From Desulfotignum sp. (GTDB lineage Bacteria > Desulfobacterota > Desulfobacteria > Desulfobacterales > Desulfobacteraceae), in assembly GCA_011390635.1 (NCBI GenBank), contig JAABSA010000006.1:62001-126000 (forward strand): a stretch of DNA of 64,000 bases, written 5' to 3'. The position numbers and the translations under genes were made by a program. Position 1 is the stretch's first letter; every line of letters begins with the position of its first letter. This document shows positions 18,655-25,863 of this stretch, piece after piece. The notes below the pieces were generated by a model, which saw only the letters and a program-made list of their open reading frames with translations, ran no database searches and had not been told where the DNA came from.

Positions 18655-19436
18655 CCCGGCTGCACAGGCCCGTGGCCATCGGGGCGCGTCTCGTGGACTG
18701 TCCCGGCATCCGGACCCTGGGATTCCGCCCCAATTTTTTGGATTACGACATCCAGGAAAGACAGGCCCTGTTATCGGCCCGGCGGGTGCTGTATCCCACA
18801 GCCTATTATGCCGATCTTTTCAATACAATGGGAAAACCAACCTTTCCCAGTTTTCCCACCTATATATTCGCCATGGATAAAATCAGGCAGACCGCCTTGT
18901 TCCAGATGTGCGGCATCCCCCACCCCAGAACCCGGTTATTTTACGGACAGAAACAAAAAAAAACCATTCTGGACTGGTTTACCTTTCCCTTTATCGCCAA
19001 AATTCCCAGGGGATCTGCCAGGGGCCAGGGCATTTTTCTGATTGCGAATCAGGCGGATCTGACAGTATATCTGACCCGAAAAGGCCCGGCCTATATCCAG
19101 GAATACCTGCCCGTGGACAAAGATATGCGCATCATTGTCATAGGTCAAAAAGTGGTGCTCGCCTATTGGCGGATTGCCCGGAAACCTTCGTTTAAAACCA
19201 ATCTGTTCCAGGGCGGCACCATCTGTTTTGATCCTGTGCCCGAACCTGCCCTGGAACTGGCCCTTTCCACCGCAAAAAAATGCGGATGGGACGATGTGGG
19301 CATTGATATTCTGGCATCCGGCAACCAGTATTTTGTACTGGAAGGCAACATGAAATATGGCACCAAGGGGTTTCAAAAAGCGGGCATCAACTATAAAGAG
19401 CTCTTATGCGACCTGATCCTCAATGATGCGGTATAA
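18651..19436 (+). CDS. RimK-like ATP-grasp enzyme
   Basis: A 261-residue protein with an ATP-grasp domain of the RimK type. PFIAKIPRGSARGQGIFLI is the lysine and glycine-rich ATP loop. YIQEYLPVDKDMRIIVIGQKVVLAYWRIA is the central strand pair. VGIDIL followed by YFVLEGNMKYGTKGF supplies the magnesium-binding E and N. Such enzymes join a carboxylate to an amine using ATP. The substrate is unknown: peptide, cofactor and protein tail modification are all seen in the family. The start overlaps a 37-codon ORF, and galE lies upstream on the same strand. Confidence 0.75.
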   Translation: MTRLHRPVAIGARLVDCPGIRTLGFRPNFLDYDIQERQALLSARRVLYPTAYYADLFNTMGKPTFPSFPTYIFAMDKIRQTALFQMCGIPHPRTRLFYGQKQKKTILDWFTFPFIAKIPRGSARGQGIFLIANQADLTVYLTRKGPAYIQEYLPVDKDMRIIVIGQKVVLAYWRIARKPSFKTNLFQGGTICFDPVPEPALELALSTAKKCGWDDVGIDILASGNQYFVLEGNMKYGTKGFQKAGINYKELLCDLILNDAV

Positions 19437-19445
19437 TCCAAAATC

Positions 19446-19985
19446 TCATATCAGACCGGCATCAGCCTCATCATCCTCCCACTCTGAAAGATATTTTCGG
19501 ATAGCCGCATATCTGGATCCGGCATAGGGCTTTAAAAGGATATACCCCATGGCATCCAGATTTTTTTCCAGAAGCACAAAAAATGCAGATGCCACCTGCA
19601 GGCTTTCATCTTCCTTGCCGGAAGCGGTTTTGATCTGATCTGCAACCACCTGTGTCAAATGTCCTTGGGGTATAAAAAAATCCGTCGCCATATGATCCCA
19701 TTCCTCTGGAAAAGGGTTGATTTTCCAGGGTATCAAATTTTCAGGGCGCAGGATGGCCTGATTTTTTGCGTTAAATGCGCCACGGACAAAGGCCATTTTT
19801 TTCTGGTTGAACTGCATCAATTCCTTGAGCACCTCTTTTGCAGTATGACCGAAAATCCATTCTTCGGGTTCCAGGAGAACCGGGGGAAATTCCCGGCTTG
19901 TCAGGGCGAATGCAAAGGGCCCACTATCTTTCCAGAAGCGTTTGAAATCCGCTGCATGGGGCAGTATCTGTCGTAATACCTGCAT
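19446..19985 (-). CDS. Hypothetical protein, 179 residues
   Basis: A soluble protein with no motif I recognise. Features are an aromatic-rich N-terminal third (FKRFWKDSGPFAFAL), KEVLKELMQFNQKKMAFVRGAFNAKNQAIL in the middle, and an acidic C-terminus, SEWEDDEADAGLI. There is no signal peptide or membrane helix. AAAGGAAA precedes the ATG, and base composition matches the neighbours, so it is a real gene. It is convergent with the ATP-grasp gene at a 9-base gap. No function is proposed. Confidence 0.7.
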   Translation of the reverse strand: MQVLRQILPHAADFKRFWKDSGPFAFALTSREFPPVLLEPEEWIFGHTAKEVLKELMQFNQKKMAFVRGAFNAKNQAILRPENLIPWKINPFPEEWDHMATDFFIPQGHLTQVVADQIKTASGKEDESLQVASAFFVLLEKNLDAMGYILLKPYAGSRYAAIRKYLSEWEDDEADAGLI

Positions 19986-20123
19986 GATTATTTCCTTTTT
20001 TGTCAGGTTTCCTTTATAAACCAGACGGCAGACAGGTTCAAGGAAATCTGACTATTTGCTGCAACAAATGGGCTCTATGAAGATTGTGGCAAAAGCCCCT
20101 AAGGTTGTCAGATCTTGATGGGA

Positions 20124-20286
20124 GCCTCTGGTGGTGTCCTGTGAACGGACCGTCAGAACCGGAGGGGGGCCTGGTAAGATGTGCCGGTATGGTTTTCAAC
20201 CAGATGGCAGGTTGCTGCACTTCACCGTTCTTATAAAAACAGGCCCCCGCAGGGTCTCGGGCAGGGCACAGGAAACCACCAGAGGC
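20124..20286. repeat. Dispersed structured element, full copy 1
   Basis: This 163-base element fills most of the 393-base gap between 19985 and birA. Its ends pair perfectly, GCCTCTGGTGG with CCACCAGAGGC. An inner pair GGGGGCCTG with CAGGCCCCC closes a variable centre of about 65 bases. Both arms recur at 61019-61185, and the 3' arm at 50448-50496. It could be a structured RNA or a non-autonomous mobile or REP-like repeat. Confidence 0.75.
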
Positions 20287-20337
20287 GGGTTCGAGGGCAG
20301 ATCGCTGCTGAGAACAATCGAAGGATAACAATTGTGC

Positions 20338-20366
20338 TTGACCTGTCCGCGTTATTCTGTTAACCA
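20338..20366 (+). promoter_or_regulatory. Putative birA promoter
   Basis: TTGACC at 20338-20343 is followed after 17 bases by a weak -10 TAACCA at 20361-20366, which lies inside the left BirA half-site. Overlap of operator and -10 is the expected layout for repression. Confidence 0.4.
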
Positions 20367-20389
20367 TCCTTTCTTATTATGGTTAACCA
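20358..20389. promoter_or_regulatory. BirA operator of the birA-bioYMN unit
   Basis: TGTTAACC, a 15-base spacer and GGTTAACCA match the known BirA box (TGTtAACC-N14/15-GGTTaACA). The inner symmetry is a perfect 9-base repeat, GTTAACCAT and ATGGTTAAC. It covers the first ATG of birA at 20379, so bound holo-BirA would block both transcription and its own gene. Confidence 0.85.
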
Positions 20390-21374
20390 AACACAAGAGA
20401 TGCGCAATACAATTTTGAAGCTGCTCTACCGGGAAAAAGGAAGCACGGTTTCCGGGGTAACACTCAGTGCATTAACCGGCATTTCCCGGGTGGCGGTGTG
20501 GAAGCATATCAATGCCCTTAAAAAAGACGGCGTTGCCATTGCATCGGGTCCCAAAGGATATCATCTGACTGATCCCGATGACCTGCTGTTGCCCTTTTGT
20601 TTTCATGGGTGTTTAGAAAACCCTTCCGGCGCATCTGATATCCCGGTATCCGATATCTCTTTACAGGACCGGATATTTTATTATCCACAGGTTGACACCA
20701 CCATGGATACGGCCCGGAACCTGGCAAAAAAAGGTGCCCCCCACTTAAGCTGCGTGGTGGCTGAACATCAGACCCGGGGAAGGGGCCGCCTCAACCGGCA
20801 ATGGGAATCAGGCAAAGGTGGTCTGTGGATGACCCTGATCCTGATTCCGGACACCCCTCCGCCTTTGGCATACCTGTACAATTTTGCCGCTTCTGTGAGC
20901 CTGTCAAAAACCTTTGATATTCTTTTCGGACTGGATGTGCGGGTAAAATGGCCCAATGACCTGCTTTTAAACGGCAGAAAACTGGTGGGGCTGTTATCGG
21001 AAATCGAGACCCAGGCAGACTTGATCCGGTTTCTGCTGGTGGGCATCGGCATCAATGTCAACAATGACCCCACATCCGAACTGTTTGATGCCATATCCAT
21101 ACAACAGGCCCTTGGCCGGCCGGTTTCCCGCCAAAAAATTCTGGCGGAATTTTTGAAACAATTTTTTGGTCAGATTCAGGATATGAATCCTGCAAAGATC
21201 ATGGGTGCATGGAAACAACGCACCGCCACCATCGGCTCAAGGGTCAGGGTGCAAACCCATACCCAGACCTTCCAGGGTCTGGCTATAGATGTGGACGACA
21301 CCGGCACCCTGCTTTTAAAAGATGATGCACACCAGGTGCATAACATCATTTATGGAGATTGTTTTCACACCTGA
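20379..21374 (+). CDS. birA: BirA, biotin-protein ligase and biotin repressor
   Basis: A 331-residue bifunctional protein. Residues 1-65 form a winged helix-turn-helix (ALTGISRVAVWKHINALKKDG), so it can act as repressor. From about 100 the ligase domain has GRGRLNRQW near 134-142, which binds biotinyl-AMP, and VKWPNDLLLNGRKLVGLL. The C-terminal domain ends the protein. It loads biotin onto carboxylases and, when holo, binds the operator overlapping its own start. ATG 20400 is an attractive alternative start, because transcription from the putative promoter would leave almost no leader for 20379. Confidence 0.93.
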   Translation: MVNQTQEMRNTILKLLYREKGSTVSGVTLSALTGISRVAVWKHINALKKDGVAIASGPKGYHLTDPDDLLLPFCFHGCLENPSGASDIPVSDISLQDRIFYYPQVDTTMDTARNLAKKGAPHLSCVVAEHQTRGRGRLNRQWESGKGGLWMTLILIPDTPPPLAYLYNFAASVSLSKTFDILFGLDVRVKWPNDLLLNGRKLVGLLSEIETQADLIRFLLVGIGINVNNDPTSELFDAISIQQALGRPVSRQKILAEFLKQFFGQIQDMNPAKIMGAWKQRTATIGSRVRVQTHTQTFQGLAIDVDDTGTLLLKDDAHQVHNIIYGDCFHT

Positions 21375-21399
21375 AAAACAGGTTACAAGGAGAAAATGC

Positions 21400-21930
21400 A
21401 TGTCCCCGGCATACCCTTTGCGATCCATTGTTTACACAGCCCTGTTTGTTGCCCTTATTTCCGTGGGGGCCTTTATTGCCATCCCCATCGGACCGGTGCC
21501 CATTGTCCTCCAGAACATGTTCGTCCTGCTGGCCGGTCTGATCCTGGGACCGGCATGGGGACTTTCCTGTGTGGCGGTGTATCTGCTTGTGGGCCTGGCA
21601 GGTCTGCCGGTTTTTGCCGGCGGCACTTCCGGCATCGGCAAATTATTCGGCCCCACGGGCGGGTATCTTTTGGGTTATCTGCCGGCGGTTTTCGTCACCG
21701 GTACCCTGTCGGACTGGCTGGGGAAAAGACCTGTTTTTGATATCCTGTCCCTGACAGCAGGGTCTGTGGTGGTCTATGCCGCCGGGGTACCATGGCTGAA
21801 GATCGCCTTTACCATGTCCTGGGGCAAGGCCATGGCAGCAGGCATGATGCCGTTTCTTGCGGGAGATGTTATCAAAATAGCGGCTGCCGCTGCAATCGCC
21901 GGAAAAATCCGGCCCTTTGTCAGACTGTAG
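21400..21930 (+). CDS. bioY: BioY, biotin-binding S component
   Basis: A 176-residue membrane protein with about six helices, the substrate-capturing unit of an energy-coupling factor biotin importer. Family blocks are IPIGPVPIVLQNMFVLLAG, GLAGLPVFAGGTSGIGKLFGP and TGGYLLGY. AAGGAG lies before ATG 21400. An open frame extends further up but overlaps birA. It is followed within 6 bases by bioM, so uptake genes are complete and co-transcribed with birA. Confidence 0.93.
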   Translation: MSPAYPLRSIVYTALFVALISVGAFIAIPIGPVPIVLQNMFVLLAGLILGPAWGLSCVAVYLLVGLAGLPVFAGGTSGIGKLFGPTGGYLLGYLPAVFVTGTLSDWLGKRPVFDILSLTAGSVVVYAAGVPWLKIAFTMSWGKAMAAGMMPFLAGDVIKIAAAAAIAGKIRPFVRL

Positions 21931-21936
21931 GCTGCT

Positions 21937-22692
21937 ATGATCCACCCGATTCTGGAAATTGATCACCTGACCCATACATTCCCTTCCGGCGGGGGTATAC
22001 AAGATATTTGCTTTTGCGTTTTCCCGAAGGAATTCATTTTGCTGGCCGGCCCCAACGGATCCGGGAAAACCACCTTGATCCGGCATTTCAATGCCCTTGC
22101 TTTGCCCACATCCGGCGAGGTCCGCCTGCACGGCATCCCTGTGACAGCAGATAAAGTTGCGGCCCGCAAAACCGTGGGCATGGTGTTCCAGGATGCCGAT
22201 ACCCAGATTGTTGGGGATACGGTGTTTGATGAGGTGGCCTTTGGTCCGCAAAATCTAAAACTGCCCCTTTCCTTGATCGAAAAAAACGTCACCCGGACAT
22301 TGGAACGTCTGTGTCTGGCACACCTGAAAGACAGACATCCCGCCACCCTGTCCGGCGGTGAAAAACGGCGGCTGGCCATTGCCGGCATCCTGGTCATGGA
22401 CCCTGAAATCATCGTGCTGGACGAACCATTTGCCAACCTGGACTACACGTCCTCAAAAGACCTGATCAACACCATCTGCCGTTTAAACCAGGACGGCAGG
22501 ACCATCATCATGGCTGCCCATGAGGTGGAAGAAGTCATCGTCTTTGCCACCCGCATGATTATCATGGACAGCCGGGGATGTCTGGCCAAAGATGGACACC
22601 CCGTGGACCTGCTTGGTCATCTGGAGGCCCATGGTATCAAAGAACCCTGTTTTTCCCGCATGGGATATAAAGCCCCCCCATGGCAGCGCTGA
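21937..22692 (+). CDS. bioM: BioM, ECF transporter ATPase
   Basis: A 251-residue ABC ATPase that powers BioY uptake. Walker A is GPNGSGKTT, the Q-loop is VFQDADTQIVGDTV with the TQ typical of ECF ATPases, the signature is LSGGEKRRLAIAG, and Walker B is IIVLDEPFANLD. The H-loop is MAAHEVEE. It is a single ATPase, so it probably forms a homodimer. The 3' end overlaps bioN by 13 bases. Confidence 0.9.
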   Translation: MIHPILEIDHLTHTFPSGGGIQDICFCVFPKEFILLAGPNGSGKTTLIRHFNALALPTSGEVRLHGIPVTADKVAARKTVGMVFQDADTQIVGDTVFDEVAFGPQNLKLPLSLIEKNVTRTLERLCLAHLKDRHPATLSGGEKRRLAIAGILVMDPEIIVLDEPFANLDYTSSKDLINTICRLNQDGRTIIMAAHEVEEVIVFATRMIIMDSRGCLAKDGHPVDLLGHLEAHGIKEPCFSRMGYKAPPWQR

Positions 22693-23468
22693 ACCTGTTT
22701 GCATTCCGCGCCGGCACCACGGCACTGCACCGCCTGGATGTCCGGACCAAAATGGTACTGGTGTGCATGGTGAGCCTGGCCATCTTAGCGGCCGATTTTA
22801 CCGGCTGCCTTGCCTGTTTCCTGGTCCTGTACGGGCTGATCCGGACCATTGGCATATCCTTTATACGCCTTCTGGCCCAGTTAAAATGGTTCATCCTGCT
22901 GCTGATTATCATGTTACTGACCAGCAGCCTGACAATACCGGGAACACCTGTTTTTTCCCTGTCCGGGGTTATGGTCACCCAGGAGGGAATGGCCAGGGGC
23001 GCCCTGGTTGCGGTCCGTTTTTTTCTGGTGATGATGACAGGTCTGCTCTTTTCAGCCACCACCCGGCCGACTGCCCTGAAAAGTGCGGCCCAGTGGTTTT
23101 TACGCCCCATACCCCTGGTACCGGAAAAACGGGTGGCAATCATGATCAGCCTTTTTCTTCGGTTTTTACCCCTGATCCTCGATCAGGCACAGCAGACATC
23201 GGATGCTGTAAATGCCCGGTGCGGGAACCTGCACAAAAACCCCGTCCGCCGCATCCGCTGTCTTACGTTGCCGGTGATGAAAAAAACCTTCATGGCTGCC
23301 GACAACCTGTGTCTTGCAATGGATGCCCGCTGCTTTACCGAAGACCGCACCGATCCGGCCTTTGAAAAAGGGGGAAAGGAAAGGGTTTTTCTGGCGGCGG
23401 GTGGAGGGTTGTGTCTGGGCATGGTGTGGCAGGCAAAGGTTTCATTCTGGATGACATTTTGGTCATAA
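22680..23468 (+). CDS. bioN: BioN, ECF transporter T component
   Basis: A 262-residue membrane protein that links BioY to BioM. It has four to five hydrophobic segments, an early RLDVRTKMVLV typical of EcfT/CbiQ proteins, and a cytoplasmic coupling part with DAVNARCGN. A second such motif, CLAMDARCFTEDR, lies near the end; both correspond to the A-R-(G/C) coupling motifs that contact the ATPases. It is the last gene of the biotin unit. No clear terminator follows. Confidence 0.88.
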   Translation: MAALNLFAFRAGTTALHRLDVRTKMVLVCMVSLAILAADFTGCLACFLVLYGLIRTIGISFIRLLAQLKWFILLLIIMLLTSSLTIPGTPVFSLSGVMVTQEGMARGALVAVRFFLVMMTGLLFSATTRPTALKSAAQWFLRPIPLVPEKRVAIMISLFLRFLPLILDQAQQTSDAVNARCGNLHKNPVRRIRCLTLPVMKKTFMAADNLCLAMDARCFTEDRTDPAFEKGGKERVFLAAGGGLCLGMVWQAKVSFWMTFWS

Positions 23469-23544
23469 TCAACATTTGTGGTTGATCCGACAATGGATTT
23501 ATTGTAAGGTTTTCTATCATAATAAATTCTCATTACTTTTATGA

Positions 23545-23570
23545 ATAACTATTTTTAATAATATGGTTAT
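23545..23570. promoter_or_regulatory. Imperfect inverted repeat before the RHH-like gene
   Basis: ATAACTAT and ATGGTTAT are complementary at 7 of 8 positions across a 10-base AT-rich spacer, just before the ribosome site of the RHH-like gene. It could be an autoregulatory operator. Two small hairpins lie further up in the same 119-base gap, at 23467-23485 and near 23490-23505. Confidence 0.3.
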
Positions 23571-23587
23571 TCTGCGAGAGGATGCGT

Positions 23588-24163
23588 ATGCCAAAACCGC
23601 TGGATCCACTTTCCAGTTCTCCCATGTTTGATCTGAGGGGAAGACAATCTGTCAGGGCAACCTTTAAATTATCCCAGAAAGCCATTGATGCCATCGGTCT
23701 TGTGGCACTTCACATGGGAATCAAGCAGAAATCTTTGTTTGACCATATCATCGAAGACACGGGTGCCCTGGAAGATCTGGTGCAGACCATACGGCTTCCG
23801 CAGTTCAAAAAAATCCCCAGACGTCAAAAAACCTTTGTCATGAGCCGCAGAACCATTGATGCCCTGAGCACCATATCCCAGACCTATGACATGCCCAGAG
23901 ATGCCCTGGTGGAATATGCGGTGCAGAAACTGGAATCCGTGATTCAAAATGAAAAAATCCGCCACACCGAGCGAAAAAAACTGGCCGCCGAGGTCATGGC
24001 ACATTTTGAAAAAGGAGAACAGGTGTACCGGTCTGTGGTCAACACCCTGGGCAAGGATGATCCGTTTTGCCGGCACCTGGCCAGGGGTATCCATGCAGCC
24101 CGGAAAACAGCAGAAGATCTCCAGGAATTTTTACAAAAAAGCCAGGTTCTGGAAGACTTTTAG
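23588..24163 (+). CDS. Putative tandem ribbon-helix-helix DNA-binding protein
   Basis: A 191-residue basic protein without membrane segments. Two stretches look alike: SVRATFKLSQKAIDAIGLVA and, about 60 residues on, QKTFVMSRRTIDALSTIS. Each is a short strand followed by two helices with G-I-K-x-K or M-P-R-D turns, as in ribbon-helix-helix repressors. A single chain with two such units could bind DNA as a pseudo-dimer. The C-terminal third is helical. No named family is recognised. I start at ATG 23588, 7 bases behind GAGAGG; ATG 23582 is too close to it. An ABC operon begins 40 bases downstream. Confidence 0.5.
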   Translation: MPKPLDPLSSSPMFDLRGRQSVRATFKLSQKAIDAIGLVALHMGIKQKSLFDHIIEDTGALEDLVQTIRLPQFKKIPRRQKTFVMSRRTIDALSTISQTYDMPRDALVEYAVQKLESVIQNEKIRHTERKKLAAEVMAHFEKGEQVYRSVVNTLGKDDPFCRHLARGIHAARKTAEDLQEFLQKSQVLEDF

Positions 24164-24203
24164 ACATACCATTATAATGTTGTAACCACGAGGAGGACAC
24201 GCA

Positions 24204-25148
24204 TTGATAGACGTTCAAGACCTGACCAAGTATTACACCGATTTTTGCGCAGTGGACCATATCAATCTGTCGGTTCAGCCCGGGGAAATCCTGGGATTGC
24301 TTGGTCCCAACGGGGCCGGCAAAACAACAACCCTCAGAATGCTCACAGGATATTTCAAACCCACATCCGGCCGTATTTCCGTGAAAAATCTGCACATACC
24401 CGAAGATACCCTGCGCATCAAATCTTTGATTGGATATCTGCCGGAATCCGCCCCCCTGTATCATAACATGCTGGTGTATGATTACCTGGTCTATGTGGCT
24501 AAACTAAAAGGCATCATTGATCCGGGCAAACAAATGGAACGGTTCAAGACCCTGGCAGACCTGTGCGGCCTGTCCAAGATTATGGACAAGCCCATTGCCA
24601 CCCTTTCCAAAGGACTCAAACAGCGGGTGGGGCTTGCCCATGCCATGATGACGGACCCGGAAATTCTGGTGCTTGATGAACCCACCTCCGGGCTGGATCC
24701 CAATCAGATCGCTGAAATCCGGGACATTATCCGCAATATCGGCAGAGAAAAAACCATTATTTTTTCCACCCATATCCTCAGTGAAGCAGAAGCCACCTGC
24801 GACCGGATCGTGATCATCAACAACGGCAAAGTGGTGGCCGATGACACCACCGCCAGTCTCAAACAAAAAGGGATGCAGGACAGCTTTATCCGCCTGACCT
24901 TGAAGGGCCCTGACCTGAAAGCGGCCCGGGACCTGCTGAAAACCATACATCCGGCACTGGACATAAGGTTGACAGCCCCCGGAGAAGATACCCTGGTGAG
25001 CCTGGAAATCCGGAGCCCGGAAAACAAAGATATCAGATCCGATATCTTTCTGGCAGTAAAACAAACCGACTGGATCATCCTGGAACTTGTAAAAGAATCC
25101 CAGACCCTTGAAAACATATTTAAGAAATTGACCCAAAAGGAAGCCTGA
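24204..25148 (+). CDS. ABC transporter ATPase, GldA-like
   Basis: A 314-residue ABC-2 type ATPase. Walker A is GPNGAGKTT, the signature is the variant LSKGLKQRVGLAHAM, and Walker B is ILVLDEPTSGLDPNQ. The H-loop is STHILSEAE. The C-terminal 80 residues form the extra domain common in exporters of the gliding/drug type. The start is TTG, 8 bases behind a strong AGGAGG. It is followed one base later by its permease and then by GldG-like and DUF4340 genes. The exported substrate is unknown. Confidence 0.88.
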   Translation: MIDVQDLTKYYTDFCAVDHINLSVQPGEILGLLGPNGAGKTTTLRMLTGYFKPTSGRISVKNLHIPEDTLRIKSLIGYLPESAPLYHNMLVYDYLVYVAKLKGIIDPGKQMERFKTLADLCGLSKIMDKPIATLSKGLKQRVGLAHAMMTDPEILVLDEPTSGLDPNQIAEIRDIIRNIGREKTIIFSTHILSEAEATCDRIVIINNGKVVADDTTASLKQKGMQDSFIRLTLKGPDLKAARDLLKTIHPALDIRLTAPGEDTLVSLEIRSPENKDIRSDIFLAVKQTDWIILELVKESQTLENIFKKLTQKEA

Positions 25149-25149
25149 T

Positions 25150-25854
25150 ATGTCACAAATCACCACCATTGCTGCCAAAGAATTCAAAGACTATTTCATA
25201 TCCCCCATCGCATATATTGTAATTTCCCTGTTCCTGATTGTTACCGGATGGTTTTTCTTTTCCACATTTTTTATCTATGGCAGGGCGGATCTGCGGGATT
25301 TTTTCTCCCTTCTTCCCATTGTGTTCTCCTTTTTTATCCCCGCCATTACCATGCGCCTGTTTGCCGAAGAAAAAAATGTCGGGTCCTATGAAACCCTCTT
25401 GACCATGCCGGTTTCCTTTACCGATATCGCCCTGGGAAAATTTTTTGCCGCCACTGCCTTTGTCGGTGCCATGCTCCTGCCCACCCTGGCCTACCCTGTT
25501 TTCATCTCCTTTATCGGAGAGGTAGACCCCGGTCCGGTTGTGGGAGGATATGCAGGTGCCCTTTTTCTGGCGGCCGCATACAGCGCCATGGGCCTGTTTG
25601 CATCCGCTTTGACCCGAAATCAGATCATTGCCTTTATCATCGGATCTGCCTTGTGTTTTACATTAACCATCTTAGACCGGATGCTGTTTTTCATGCCCCC
25701 CAAAATCGTGGCTGTCATTGAATACATCGGGGCCGGTTCCCATTTTACCAATTTTTCCAAAGGCATTCTGGATACCCGGGATATGATCTATTTTATCAGC
25801 CTGGTATGTATTTTTCTATTCTCAACGCATATTGTCATGCAGGAAAAAAATTAA
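25150..25854 (+). CDS. ABC-2 type permease, GldF-like
   Basis: A 234-residue inner membrane protein with six hydrophobic helices. FFIPAITMRLFAEEKNVGSYETLLTMPVS is the amphipathic coupling part typical of this permease family. Gene order ATPase, permease, GldG-like, DUF4340 repeats in many Bacteroidetes and delta-proteobacteria. GGAAGC precedes the ATG. In gliding bacteria GldF works with GldA and GldG, but no other gliding gene is seen here, so motility should not be inferred. Confidence 0.85.
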   Translation: MSQITTIAAKEFKDYFISPIAYIVISLFLIVTGWFFFSTFFIYGRADLRDFFSLLPIVFSFFIPAITMRLFAEEKNVGSYETLLTMPVSFTDIALGKFFAATAFVGAMLLPTLAYPVFISFIGEVDPGPVVGGYAGALFLAAAYSAMGLFASALTRNQIIAFIIGSALCFTLTILDRMLFFMPPKIVAVIEYIGAGSHFTNFSKGILDTRDMIYFISLVCIFLFSTHIVMQEKN

Positions 25855-25863
25855 GGAGACACC

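Noticed and set aside
20038-20367. Minus-strand 109-codon frame between 19985 and birA
   Set aside because: Its apparent similarity to frames at 50272-50544 and 61048-61239 comes from translating the shared DNA repeat, not from a protein family.
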